64,000 bases of DNA from Streptomyces populi. Its GTDB lineage: Bacteria > Actinomycetota > Actinomycetes > Streptomycetales > Streptomycetaceae. Numbering within the stretch: the first letter of the stretch is position 1; the number at the start of each line of letters is the position of its first letter. The DNA is taken from contig NZ_KZ626855.1 of assembly GCF_002911015.1 (NCBI RefSeq), forward strand, positions 1 through 64,000, read 5' to 3'. This document shows positions 1-8,039 of the stretch, in pieces. The notes under the pieces were generated by a model. That model was not told where the DNA came from, searched no databases, and was given only the letters and a program-made list of their open reading frames with translations. The translations under genes and the position numbers were made by a program.

Positions 1-482
1 CGTTCCAGACGCCGGTGCAGCGTGAACCAGGCGGCGGGACAGCCGTGGCAGGCACCGCCGAGGCGCACCGTGACGACGCCGTCGTGCACGTCGACCAGGT
101 CGATGTCCCCTCCGTGGGACCGGGCGAAGGCGCCCACCTCCCCCGCGAGGACCTCCTGCGCCGCGCGGTACAGCGACGCGTCGTCACCCACGCGGGCGTC
201 GGCCTCCACCACCCATCCGGCGGGATCGCCGAGGGCGGCGTGCAGCGCCGAGCGGACCCGCGCGCCCTCGTCCCTCCAGTCACGACCGGCGCCGAGTACG
301 GTGATCACGGCCGTGGTCTCCACCGCGATCCGTTCGAGGGTGGCATCGCCCAACAGCGCCGCCAGCGGTCCGGGTACCGCGGCGAGCGGGCCTGCGGGGA
401 CGCCGGGGAGCGTCCCCGCGGGGATGATCCAGCGCAACTGCCCGGGCCGGCCGGGCACTCGCTGCGGGTGCAGGGGAATCAT
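1..482 (-). CDS. NifU C-terminal-domain-like Fe-S protein, partial
   Basis: About 160 codons are visible from an ATG at 482 (a GTG lies directly upstream at 485); the 3' end runs off the window. The last visible part reads VDVHDGVVTVRLGGACHGCP, which carries the CxxC and surrounding pattern of the NifU C-terminal scaffold domain that transiently holds a [4Fe-4S] cluster. The region ahead of it (about residues 1-105) has no motif I can name. It starts 9 bases after the feoB stop on the same strand, so it is very likely the third gene of the feo operon, linking iron entry to cluster assembly. The domain call is fairly firm; that it replaces FeoC in function is inference. Confidence 0.75.
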   Translation of the reverse strand, partial: MIPLHPQRVPGRPGQLRWIIPAGTLPGVPAGPLAAVPGPLAALLGDATLERIAVETTAVITVLGAGRDWRDEGARVRSALHAALGDPAGWVVEADARVGDDASLYRAAQEVLAGEVGAFARSHGGDIDLVDVHDGVVTVRLGGACHGCPAAWFTLHRRLE

Positions 483-491
483 CACGACGGC

Positions 492-2441
492 TCACCCGCC
501 CAGCGCGACGGTGACGGTCCGGGCCAGGTAGGCCATGAGCCAGGCCAGTGCCGTCAGGTAGGTGAGGGCGATCGCGGGCCATCTCCAGGTGCCCGTCTCG
601 CGGCGCAGTACCGCCACCGTGGCCATGCACTGGAGGGCGTACACGAAGTAGACCAGCAGCGCGGCGATCGTCGGCGCGGTGAACACCCGCTCCCCGGCGT
701 GCGGTCCGTCGGTGTAGGTCATGGCACGCAGCGCCCGGTCCGGCGCTTCCGGCTGCTCGGCGGCGGCCACCTGTCCGATGGTGGCGACGAAGGTCTCCCG
801 GGCGGCCTGCGCCGACAGCACACCGATGTTGATGCGCCAGTCGAAGCCCAGCGGTTCGAAGACGGGGGCGACCGCGCGGCCCAGACCGGCGGCGTAACTG
901 TGGTCGGCGGTGTAGGCGGACACGGCCACGGAGTCCGTGGTGTCGACGCCGGCCGCGTGCAGTTGCGCCGCCGTGTGCAGGGGCAGGTTCAGTAGCAGCC
1001 ACAGCACGACGCTCGTGGCGACGATGACGGTCGAGCACTTGCGCAGGAAGGCGCGCGCGGAGGACCACATCGCCACCAGCACCGCGCGGGGGGCGGGCAG
1101 CCGGTAGGGCGGCATCTCCATGAAGAACGGCACCACCTGGCCGTGGCGGTCGCCGAGCTTCTTGAACACCCAGGCGGCCAGCATCGCGGAGACGGCTCCG
1201 AGCAGGTAGAGGCCGAACATGACCACGCCCTGCGCGCCGAACGGGCCGACCCTGGCGGAGGGGTCGACGAACAGGCCGATGAGCAGGACGTAGACCGGCA
1301 GCCGCGCCGAGCAGGTCATCAGCGGGGCGGCCATCATCGTGGCCAGCCGGTCCTTCGCGGAGGGCAGGGTACGGGTGGCCATGATGCCGGGGATCGCGCA
1401 GGCGAACGACGACAGCAGCGCCACGAAGGCGCGGCCCTCCAGCCCGGCGCGGGCCATCACCCGGTCCATCAGGAACGCCGCCCGCGCCATGTAGCCGACG
1501 CCCTCCAGCAGGGCCAGCAGCAGGAACAGCAGGACGATCTGCGGGACGAAGACGAGCACGCCGCCGACACCGCCGATAAGGGCGTCGCCCAGCAGCCCGG
1601 ACAGCCACGGATCGCCGACATGATCGTGCACCTGGCCCGACAACCACGCGAAGAGCGACTCCACCCCGCCCTGCAGCGGGGCGGCGAAGGTGAAGACGGT
1701 CTGGAAGAACAGCCCCATCACCGCGAAGAACACCACCGTGCCCCCCACCGGATGCAGCAGCACCGCGTCCACGCGCCGGGTGGCCCGGTGGCGCTCGGGG
1801 GGCCGGTAGCCGGCGAAGGCCAGGACCGACTCCGCCCAGGCGTCCCGCTCGCCCGGCTCGGTGGGCGGGGCCACGACCGGGACGGACCAGGTGCGCCAGG
1901 TGGTGAGCTGCTCGCGCAGTCGCGCGACGCCGTGTCCGCGGTGGCCGACCACGGGCAGCACGGGCACGCCGAGCGCCTGGGCGAACGCCTCGACGTCCAG
2001 GCCGCCCTGACGGCGCGCCAGTTCATCGGTGAAGGTCAGCACCACGCAGACCGGCAGGCCGAGGGCCAGCACACGGGCCACGAAGCCCACCGACCGCCGC
2101 AGCGTGGTGGCGTCCGCCATGACCAGCAGGGCGTCCGGCCGCCCGGCGCCCTCCAGCCTGCCGTGCAGTACGTCGACGGTGATCCGCTCGTCCGGGCTGA
2201 TCGGGTCGAGGCTGTAGGTGCCCGGCAGGTCCTCCACCACGTGCCGGTCACGGCCCGTCCGGGAGATCCCGACGAACCGGGACACGGTCACCCCGGGGTA
2301 GTTGCCGGTCTTGGCGCGCAGGCCCGTCAAGCCGTTGAAGACGCTGGTCTTGCCCGAGTTGGGGGCGCCGACCAGAGCGATCCGCGGCACTCCGGTGAGG
2401 GTCGCCTCCGTGCCGCTGTCACCGTGGCAGCCGTCGCTCAC
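492..2441 (-). CDS. feoB: ferrous iron transporter FeoB
   Basis: A 649-residue inner-membrane Fe(II) transporter with an N-terminal GTPase. The G1 loop GAPNSGKTS is at residues 25-33, and the G3 motif DLPGTYSLDP follows. The membrane part holds the Cys-containing FeoB core motifs FACAIPGIMATR and MTCSARLPVYVL, with gate-type repeats on both sides. I chose the GTG at 2441 because it overlaps the feoA stop as GTGA; a longer reading frame exists upstream but runs through feoA. Length is near the lower end for FeoB (roughly 650-770). Under an iron box upstream of feoA it should be induced by iron limitation. Confidence 0.96.
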   Translation of the reverse strand: MSDGCHGDSGTEATLTGVPRIALVGAPNSGKTSVFNGLTGLRAKTGNYPGVTVSRFVGISRTGRDRHVVEDLPGTYSLDPISPDERITVDVLHGRLEGAGRPDALLVMADATTLRRSVGFVARVLALGLPVCVVLTFTDELARRQGGLDVEAFAQALGVPVLPVVGHRGHGVARLREQLTTWRTWSVPVVAPPTEPGERDAWAESVLAFAGYRPPERHRATRRVDAVLLHPVGGTVVFFAVMGLFFQTVFTFAAPLQGGVESLFAWLSGQVHDHVGDPWLSGLLGDALIGGVGGVLVFVPQIVLLFLLLALLEGVGYMARAAFLMDRVMARAGLEGRAFVALLSSFACAIPGIMATRTLPSAKDRLATMMAAPLMTCSARLPVYVLLIGLFVDPSARVGPFGAQGVVMFGLYLLGAVSAMLAAWVFKKLGDRHGQVVPFFMEMPPYRLPAPRAVLVAMWSSARAFLRKCSTVIVATSVVLWLLLNLPLHTAAQLHAAGVDTTDSVAVSAYTADHSYAAGLGRAVAPVFEPLGFDWRINIGVLSAQAARETFVATIGQVAAAEQPEAPDRALRAMTYTDGPHAGERVFTAPTIAALLVYFVYALQCMATVAVLRRETGTWRWPAIALTYLTALAWLMAYLARTVTVALGG

Positions 2442-2740
2442 CGGTCCACCTCCGCGATGTGCACGCACGCCGCCTGTGCCCGGCGCAGGCACACCTCGTA
2501 GTCCTTGACCCGGTAGACGACGGGGTCGCGCAACGGCGCCCGGCGTACCACCTCCACCACCGCCCCGGGGGTGAAGCCGAGATCGTGCAGTCGGCGCGCC
2601 ACGGCGGGCGCGTCGGCGGCCACCCTCGTCACCGTGGCACTGGCGCCCGGCGTCAGGTCCGCCAGCGAGCGCGGCACGGCATCGACGACGGCGGTTCTCC
2701 GGCCGGCTGCCGCCTCACGCACCTCGTTCATGGCACTCAT
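2438..2740 (-). CDS. feoA: FeoA family protein
   Basis: A 100-residue SH3-like cytosolic partner of FeoB. The family pattern is visible: a start of the domain at SLADLTPGASATVTRV, then RRLHDLGFTPGAVVEVVRRA and a closing strand YEVCLRRAQAACVHI. The ATG at 2740 sits 6 bases after GGAG; other in-frame ATGs are at 2755, 2746 and 2731. Its stop overlaps the feoB GTG, so translation of the two is coupled. It is the first gene of the feoA-feoB-nifU-like operon, with a candidate iron box about 65 bases upstream. Confidence 0.92.
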   Translation of the reverse strand: MSAMNEVREAAAGRRTAVVDAVPRSLADLTPGASATVTRVAADAPAVARRLHDLGFTPGAVVEVVRRAPLRDPVVYRVKDYEVCLRRAQAACVHIAEVDR

Positions 2741-2804
2741 CCGCATCTCCAGCACGTCGAGCCGGGCAGGAACCGCCCCGCGGAAAGAACATCGGGACCA
2801 TCAG

Positions 2805-2823
2805 TGAGGCGAGGCTAACTTCA
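2805..2823 (-). promoter_or_regulatory. candidate DmdR/IdeR iron box upstream of feoA
   Basis: The plus strand reads TGAGGCGAGGCTAACTTCA, which agrees at 14 of 19 positions with the actinobacterial iron-box consensus TTAGGTTAGGCTAACCTAA, including all of the AGGCTAAC core. It lies 65 bases upstream of the feoA ATG, a sensible place for an operator overlapping the promoter. Iron-dependent repression of feoAB by a DtxR-family protein is the expected consequence; binding is inferred. Confidence 0.6.
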
Positions 2824-2922
2824 GCCGCGCGGGAGACACGGGGAGCTTGCGGCCCCACGGCATGGGCCCCTCGGCCCTGCCGGACGGGACCACACGGCCC
2901 ACCGCGCACCACCGCCCCCGCG

Positions 2923-2941
2923 TTAGGTTCGCCTCGGCGGC
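2923..2941 (+). promoter_or_regulatory. iron-box half site upstream of the cupin gene
   Basis: TTAGGTT at 2923-2929 matches the left arm of the iron-box consensus exactly, but the right half (CGCCTCGGCGGC) is poorly conserved. It lies about 88 bases before the divergent cupin gene. With the better site at 2805, the intergenic region may hold two DmdR-type sites, but this one alone is weak. Confidence 0.3.
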
Positions 2942-3028
2942 ACGGCCGGCTGTCAGCCCGCCGCACCCGCCCGGGCGCGATCAGCCCGGTCGCCGTCCCG
3001 CTCGTTCCCGGCACCGAGGAGCCACCCC

Positions 3029-3379
3029 ATGCACGCCACCGTGATCACCGACCTGGCCGCCGAGCTGACCGTGCCCGAGGACGGCACCCTCAGCCGCGTC
3101 CTGTACCGCGACGACCGGATCCGCGTGGTCGGATTCGCCTTCGCCGCCGGCCAGGAACTGACCGAACACACCTCGGCCCTGCCCGTGGTCGTCCAGGTCG
3201 TCCGGGGCCGCCTCGACCTCGTCCTGGGCGACGAGAAGACCGAGGCCCTGCCGGGGAGCTGGATCCACCTGCCCGCACGGCTGCCGCACACCGTCCGCGC
3301 CACGGAGCCGAGCGTCATGCTGCTGACCATGCTGCCCGGCCGCGAGCCGTCCGGATCCGACGCTCCGTCCGGGACCTGA
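3029..3379 (+). CDS. small cupin-domain protein
   Basis: 116 residues forming one cupin barrel. Motif 1 is present in degenerate form (GFAFAAGQELTEHT then VVVQVVRGRLDLVLG), motif 2 as LPGSWIHLPARLPHTVRA. One His in motif 1 and two in motif 2 could serve as metal ligands, but the usual HxH of motif 1 is reduced to a single His. The gene is divergent from feoAB and shares its regulatory region, including iron-box-like sequence, so an iron-linked or redox role is possible. The reaction is unknown. A GAGGAG ribosome site precedes the ATG. A hairpin directly follows the stop. Confidence 0.8.
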   Translation: MHATVITDLAAELTVPEDGTLSRVLYRDDRIRVVGFAFAAGQELTEHTSALPVVVQVVRGRLDLVLGDEKTEALPGSWIHLPARLPHTVRATEPSVMLLTMLPGREPSGSDAPSGT

Positions 3380-3400
3380 CCGGCCCCTCGGGCGGGCCGG
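3380..3400 (+). terminator. hairpin after the cupin gene
   Basis: CCGGCCC (3380-3386) pairs with GGGCCGG (3394-3400) around a 7-base loop and starts immediately after the TGA of the cupin gene. No U-tract follows, as is usual in Streptomyces. Confidence 0.5.
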
Positions 3401-3516
3401 ACCGGTCCCGGAAGCGGCATGATCGGCGCATGGACCACCGGTTTCCCGGCGGGGCGACCGGGGCGGCCCGTGCATCAGGCCGACGATCGGGGGTACCGCA
3501 CCTGTGGAGGTACATG

Positions 3517-3873
3517 ATGTTCGAGGCAGGTGACATCCGTGAATGGCGTGGTCACGACGTGGTGGACCCCGAGGGCCACAAGATCGGCACCCTGGAGTCC
3601 GTCTACGTCGACACGGCCACCGACGATCCTTCCTTCGCCACCGTGACCGTGGGCCTGCCCACGCGCCGCCGCCTGGTGTTCGTCCCCCTGGACCGCGCGA
3701 CCGTCGGGCCGGGCTACCTGAGGGTCGCGCACGACAGGAACCTGGTGAAGAGGGCCCCCTCCATCGACACGGACGGCGTGCTGCCCGCCACGGACGAGCC
3801 GGAGGTCTTCGCGCACTACGAACTCGCATACGTGCCGGGCCTCAAGGGCGAGCGCCGTCTCGCCCGTCGCTGA
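3517..3873 (+). CDS. PRC-barrel domain protein
   Basis: A 118-residue cytosolic protein beginning MFEAGDIREWRGHDVVDPEG. The stretch GHKIGTLESVYVDTATDDPSFATVTVG followed by RRRLVFVPLDRATVG is the PRC-barrel pattern (photosynthetic reaction centre H subunit / RimM-like fold). GGAGG lies 6 bases before the ATG at 3517, so I prefer it over the ATG at 3514 and the longer frame from 3430. Such proteins are common in Streptomyces next to small stress proteins; their molecular role is unsettled. It is followed after 47 bases by a small membrane protein. Confidence 0.85.
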   Translation: MFEAGDIREWRGHDVVDPEGHKIGTLESVYVDTATDDPSFATVTVGLPTRRRLVFVPLDRATVGPGYLRVAHDRNLVKRAPSIDTDGVLPATDEPEVFAHYELAYVPGLKGERRLARR

Positions 3874-3920
3874 TCCGAGAGCCGCCCGGAGGACCGGGCC
3901 GAGAGCCGCCGGGAGAGCCG

Positions 3921-4094
3921 ATGAGCCTGTTCCTGTTCCTGATCCTCGTGGCAGTGGTGCTGGGCCTCATCGGCGTCGCCGCCCACGGACTGTTCTACCT
4001 ACTGGTCATCGGCGTCGTCGTCCTTCTCCTGGACCTCGTCTACGCCGGCGCGCGCCTGCGCCGCGGCGGCCGGAAGCAGCGCGTCGCGCGGTGA
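3921..4094 (+). CDS. small two-helix membrane protein
   Basis: 57 residues from an ATG preceded by GGGAGAG. It is almost entirely two hydrophobic helices: residues about 2-22 (LFLFLILVAVVLGLIGVAA) and about 25-42 (LFYLLVIGVVVLLLDLVY), ending in a basic tail RRGGRKQR. It resembles the small hydrophobic proteins (DUF6131-like) scattered in Streptomyces genomes. No function can be assigned. It follows the PRC-barrel gene closely and may be co-transcribed with it. Confidence 0.65.
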   Translation: MSLFLFLILVAVVLGLIGVAAHGLFYLLVIGVVVLLLDLVYAGARLRRGGRKQRVAR

Positions 4095-4143
4095 GCGCGG
4101 CGTCCGCCCCGGCCGGCGCGGACCGGTCGCCGCGGCGCGGCGG

Positions 4144-5646
4144 TCACCCGCCCAGGTACGGGCTGTAGAGCGCGGACAGGAAACGGGTGACGATCACCTC
4201 GCGGGTCTTTGCCGGGAGGGCGTCCAGAAGGCGGTTGACCGGGGCCATCCGGGCCGCGTTCTCACCGGCCGGGTCGACCCCCGCGGCCGGGAGCAGCGCC
4301 GCGAAGGACGCGTTGTCGAGTTCGGTCAGGTCCACCTGCGTGAGCAGGTCGACGATGTCCGCGGGCGGCGTCGGGGGCCCGAGCGGACGGACGGCGTCGG
4401 CGCACTCGCGCAGGACGGTGAGCAGTTCCTCGACGCCCCGCTCGCTCACCCCGGTGAGGGTCAGGTGCAGGTTGGCCGGGAGGCCGTCGAGGCTGAGCTG
4501 CGGCTGGAGGAAGAAGCCCCGGGCGCGGGTCTCGTCGGCGAGGGCGAAGAGGTCGAGCGGGGCCGGGGCCGCCGGGTCGGTGCCGATGGCGACCAGGGTC
4601 GCCTCGGGGGTGCCGAGGACGGTGAGGCCGTCGATCTCCTCGACGCCGCTGATCAGCCGACGGGTCGCGGACAGGGCGGCGCGGCCCAGTTCGCGGTAGC
4701 CGTCGGCGCCGAGGGCTTGCAGCGTGGCCCACGCCCCGGCGAGCGGGCCGGCGCCCTTGCTGCTCTGGATCGTGGAGTTGACGACGGTGTAGCCGGGCCA
4801 GGTCGCGCAGGCGTAGTAGGCGTCGAGCCGCAGGGCCTCGTCACGGAACAGCAGGACGGAGGCGCCCTTGGGGGCGTAGCCGAACTTGTGCAGGTCGCAG
4901 GAGAGGGAGGTGACGCCGGGGACGGAGAGGTCGAAGGCCGGGACGGTGGCGCCGGCCTCGGCGAGCCAGGGCAGCAGCCAGCCCCCGACGCACGCGTCGA
5001 CGTGGCAGGGGATGCCACGGGCGGCGGCGTCGGCGGCTATCTCCGCGACGGGGTCGATCACGCCGTGGGCGTAGGACGGGGCGGAGGCGACGACGAGGAC
5101 CGTGTTCTCGTTGCAGAGTCCGGCCATGGCGGCGGGGTCGGCGCGGTAGGTCCCGGGATCGACGGGCGCGCTGCGCACGGTGACCCGCAGATAGCTGCCG
5201 GCCTTGTGGAAGGCGGCGTGGGCGGTGACGGGGACGACGATCTCCGGGGCGAGGACGTCCGGGCGGGCGTCCCGGGCGGCCTTCACCGCGAGGATGATCG
5301 ACTCGGTGCCGCCGCTGGTGAAGATGCCCGGGGTGCTGTCGTCACCGCCGAGCCGGGCGGCGGTCGCGCCGACGACCTGGCGTTCGAGCGCGACGATGCT
5401 GGGGAACGCGGTCGGGTCCAGACCGTTGACCTCCATCATCGTCAGATAGGCGCGTTCGGCGGCCTCGCGCACCTCGGGACGGCCGCTGTCGTAGACGTAG
5501 GCGGTGGTGTTCCCGCCCCGGGTGGGCAGGTCGGCGGCGGTGAGGGCGGCCAGTTCGGCGAGGAGGTCGGCGCCGGAGCGACCGGTCTCGGGCAGGCCGG
5601 GGTGGGCGGCCGGGGCGTCGGCCGTGGTCCGCGGGGAAGTCGTCAT
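4144..5646 (-). CDS. PLP-dependent group II decarboxylase / sphingosine-1-phosphate-lyase-like enzyme
   Basis: A 500-residue fold-type I PLP enzyme. Visible signatures are FTSGGTESIILAVKAARD (about 109-126), the pyridine-ring Asp in IPCHVDACVGGWLLP (217), and the Schiff-base lysine K254 in SCDLHKFGYAPKGAS. The HKFGYAPKG form is that of sphingosine-1-phosphate lyases rather than of glutamate decarboxylases, so cleavage or decarboxylation of an amino-alcohol phosphate or amino acid is likely; the substrate is not readable. The ATG at 5646 overlaps the transporter stop as TGATG. The last ~80 residues (from about PPTPPADIVDLLTQ) form a non-catalytic helical tail. Together with the GPH transporter and TetR it looks like an uptake-and-breakdown unit. 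Confidence 0.88.
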   Translation of the reverse strand: MTTSPRTTADAPAAHPGLPETGRSGADLLAELAALTAADLPTRGGNTTAYVYDSGRPEVREAAERAYLTMMEVNGLDPTAFPSIVALERQVVGATAARLGGDDSTPGIFTSGGTESIILAVKAARDARPDVLAPEIVVPVTAHAAFHKAGSYLRVTVRSAPVDPGTYRADPAAMAGLCNENTVLVVASAPSYAHGVIDPVAEIAADAAARGIPCHVDACVGGWLLPWLAEAGATVPAFDLSVPGVTSLSCDLHKFGYAPKGASVLLFRDEALRLDAYYACATWPGYTVVNSTIQSSKGAGPLAGAWATLQALGADGYRELGRAALSATRRLISGVEEIDGLTVLGTPEATLVAIGTDPAAPAPLDLFALADETRARGFFLQPQLSLDGLPANLHLTLTGVSERGVEELLTVLRECADAVRPLGPPTPPADIVDLLTQVDLTELDNASFAALLPAAGVDPAGENAARMAPVNRLLDALPAKTREVIVTRFLSALYSPYLGG

Positions 5647-7007
5647 CAGGCGGTTTCCGTTTCTCGCGCGGCGCGGCGGCGGCCGTAGGCGCGCAGGGCG
5701 GGGAGGGAGAGGAGCATGAGCAGGGCGGGCACGAGGCTGAAGCCCAGGAGGATTCCGGTGCGCGCGGTGGCGGTCTGGGCGACCGGGTGGTCCAGGGTCG
5801 AGGAGACGAAGCCGGTGGAGGCCAGGGCGATCGAGTACGCGCCGGGGCCGGCCGCGAGGCCGACGGTCTCGCCGGCCGTCCACAGTCCGGTGAACGCTCC
5901 CGACTGGACCTGTCCGGTCCTGGCCGTGTCGGCGTGCACCGTGTCGGGCAGCAGGGCGAGCGGCAGGACCTGGAGGGCCGCGTAGCAGACGCCGAGCAGC
6001 CCGCAGAGCGTGAGCGTCAGGGCGACCGACACGGTGCCGCCACCGCCCGCGGCCGGGAACAGGCCCACCGCGCCGAGGGCGTAGCCGCAGGTCGCGACCG
6101 TGAGGCAGCGCAGCCGTCCCCAGCGCCCGGCGGCCTTGGCCCAGAGCGGGACGGCGACGGCGCTGGGGGCGACCAGGCAGACGAAGAGCATCGAGGTCAG
6201 GCCGTAGCCGCCGAGGCGGTAGGTGGCGACGTAGGGCGCGGCGGCGAGCATGATCGCGACGGCGGCGGCCTGGAGCACGAAGGAGAGCAGCAGCGCGAAG
6301 AAGGCGCGGTTGCCGCGTGCGGTGCGGAAGGCGGCGACCAGCCCGAGGGGCTCGGGTCCGGGCCGTGAGCGCACCCAGCGGGTACCGAGCGCGGGGACCA
6401 GCAGGACCGCCGCGATGACGAGCCCCACGGTCAGCCCCATCGCTCCGTATCCCTTGCGGCCTCCGCCCGCGGCGTCGACCACGAGGGGTGCCGCGCCGCC
6501 CGCGACGAGGATGCCGAGGGTCAGGAAGACGATCCGCCAGACCATGATCCGGGTGCGGACGGACGGCACGGGCGACATCTCGGCGGGCAGGGCGACGTAG
6601 GGCACCTGGAACAGCGAGAAGGCGCTCGCCGCCAGGACGAAGGTCACCGTCACCCACGCGGCCGCGCCCGTGCCGGTCATCGGGGACAGGAACATCGCCG
6701 CGAACGTGACGGGCAGCGCGAGCCCGCCGGCGACGAGCAGTCGCGTCCTGCGGCCGGTGCGGACGGCCTCACGGTCGCTCGCGGCCCCGACCACGGGGTT
6801 GAACACGGCGTCCCAGGCCTTGGGCAGGGCGACCACGAGTCCGGCGATTCCGGCGGGGACGCCCAGCGTGTCGGTCATGAAGTAGAGCAGCAGCAGGCCG
6901 GGGACGGTGGAGAAGAGGCCGGTGCCGACCGAGCCGAGGCCGTAGACGAACAGACGGCGCCGGGTGAGGCCGCCGACGGCGGGCGGGGGGACCAGGGCCG
7001 TCGTCAT
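5646..7007 (-). CDS. GPH-family (MelB-like) MFS transporter
   Basis: 453 residues with about 12 transmembrane segments. The N-terminal motif ALPKAWDAVFNPVVGAASDR is the glycoside-pentoside-hexuronide:cation symporter signature, and the loop after TM4 has VPYVALPAEMSP, also typical of the family. Some GPH relatives carry lipids (MFSD2A) rather than sugars, which fits the lyase encoded next. It overlaps the regulator upstream (ATGA) and the PLP enzyme downstream (TGATG), so the three genes are translationally coupled. Substrate is unknown; sugar-cation symport and lipid-phosphate import are both open. Confidence 0.85.
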   Translation of the reverse strand: MTTALVPPPAVGGLTRRRLFVYGLGSVGTGLFSTVPGLLLLYFMTDTLGVPAGIAGLVVALPKAWDAVFNPVVGAASDREAVRTGRRTRLLVAGGLALPVTFAAMFLSPMTGTGAAAWVTVTFVLAASAFSLFQVPYVALPAEMSPVPSVRTRIMVWRIVFLTLGILVAGGAAPLVVDAAGGGRKGYGAMGLTVGLVIAAVLLVPALGTRWVRSRPGPEPLGLVAAFRTARGNRAFFALLLSFVLQAAAVAIMLAAAPYVATYRLGGYGLTSMLFVCLVAPSAVAVPLWAKAAGRWGRLRCLTVATCGYALGAVGLFPAAGGGGTVSVALTLTLCGLLGVCYAALQVLPLALLPDTVHADTARTGQVQSGAFTGLWTAGETVGLAAGPGAYSIALASTGFVSSTLDHPVAQTATARTGILLGFSLVPALLMLLSLPALRAYGRRRAARETETA

Positions 7008-7654
7008 CCGCGCTCCCCCTCGCGCGGCCGCGGGGCGCCCAGCCCCAGATCACGCAGGACGAGGGCGCGCAGGTGGGCGCGGAAGCGCGGGACCTCGGCG
7101 CGGATGCCCGAGCGGCAGAAGCCGTGGGTGCTCCACAGCACCGTCCAGACGGTCATCTCGACGTCGGCGGGTGCGGCGGCCCCGGCCGGGACGGCCTCGC
7201 GCACGGTGTCACGGACCGCCTCGATGAGCGGCCGTGCGTAGGCGGCCTCCAGGTCCGCGAACTCGGCGGCGTCCGAGAGCCAGCGGCGCATCCACAGGGC
7301 CGGGATGTGGGGCTGGTCGAGGCAGAAGTCGAGGTACCGGTCGACCAGTTCGGTGACGGCCGCGACCGGGTCGGTGGGCGCGGTCTCCCGGAACGCGGCC
7401 AGCGCGTCCGTGAGCACGCGCTGCTCGGCGAGGTGGGCGCGGAGCATGACCTCCCGGTAGAGGTCCGGCTTCCCGCCGACGTGGTAGGCGACGGTGGCCA
7501 TGTTCAGCCCCGCGTCGGCGGCGATCCGGCGGGTGCTCGTGCCGTCGTAGCCGTGCTCGGCGAAGAGGGAGGTGGCGGCCGCGATGATGCGCTCGCGACT
7601 GGCGTCGGCGGGCGGCGGGGCGGGGGCCGGTGAGGCGGGTGGCGAGTCGGACAT
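7004..7654 (-). CDS. TetR/AcrR family regulator
   Basis: 216 residues from the ATG at 7654 (MSDSPPAS). The N-terminal helix-turn-helix covers about residues 20-65: RERIIAAATSLFAEHGYDG, then STRRIAADAGLNMATVAYHV. The C-terminal part is an all-helical ligand domain containing LDQPHIPALWMRRWLSDAAE, close to the CerR/YbiH-type C-terminal domain. A longer frame from 7690 would include the palindrome, so the shorter start is preferred. It overlaps the transporter gene by 4 bp and likely represses the whole operon through the palindrome 32 bases upstream. Confidence 0.9.
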   Translation of the reverse strand: MSDSPPASPAPAPPPADASRERIIAAATSLFAEHGYDGTSTRRIAADAGLNMATVAYHVGGKPDLYREVMLRAHLAEQRVLTDALAAFRETAPTDPVAAVTELVDRYLDFCLDQPHIPALWMRRWLSDAAEFADLEAAYARPLIEAVRDTVREAVPAGAAAPADVEMTVWTVLWSTHGFCRSGIRAEVPRFRAHLRALVLRDLGLGAPRPREGERG

Positions 7655-8039
7655 GGCGGGGAGGATATGCCGCCCGGAGGCATCGATCAATCGATTGATG
7701 GAGAGAATTTCGCGGACTCCGCCGGACCGTTCGCACCCCGGTCGGACACATCCGCCGGACGCACCCGCCGAACGCCTCCGCCACCTCCGGCCGGACTCGG
7801 GTCACCCCCGCCGGATATCCTCACGGATGCTTCCGGGCCGGCTTCGGCGGGCGGTCGCGCCGCCCGGTCCCCGTCCGTGCCCGCACCCGTCGGCGCACCG
7901 GAAGCGGCACGCCCCCGACCTGTGCGCCCGCTGTGACGCACGACACAGGAAGGGAGCCAGATTTTACCCGTCAAAATGATCAAAGGGGCGGTGACATCCG
8001 TACCCCCTGTGAAATCTGATCGATACGTCAGGAGGCATC
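7655..8039. other. divergent intergenic region (385 bp)
   Basis: It separates the TetR operon from the DUF4142 gene. Besides the palindrome at 7686 it holds AT-rich sequence just before the DUF4142 gene, including an inverted repeat CAGATTT (7968-7974) / AAATCTG (8012-8018) and the close repeat ATTTT / AAAAT (7971-7987). These probably mark the promoter or operator of the plus-strand gene. I see no coding potential. Confidence 0.45.
7686..7699. promoter_or_regulatory. perfect 14-bp palindrome, probable TetR operator
   Basis: ATCAATCGATTGAT is a perfect inverted repeat and is AT-rich against its GC-rich surroundings. It lies 32 bases upstream of the TetR ATG, where an autoregulatory operator would be expected. 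It resembles the AATCGATT-type cores bound by several TetR proteins. Binding is inferred. Confidence 0.6.

Noticed and set aside
280..1647. 455-residue reading frame inside feoB
   Set aside because: It is Arg/Gly/Pro-rich with no family pattern and lies inside the well-supported feoB frame.
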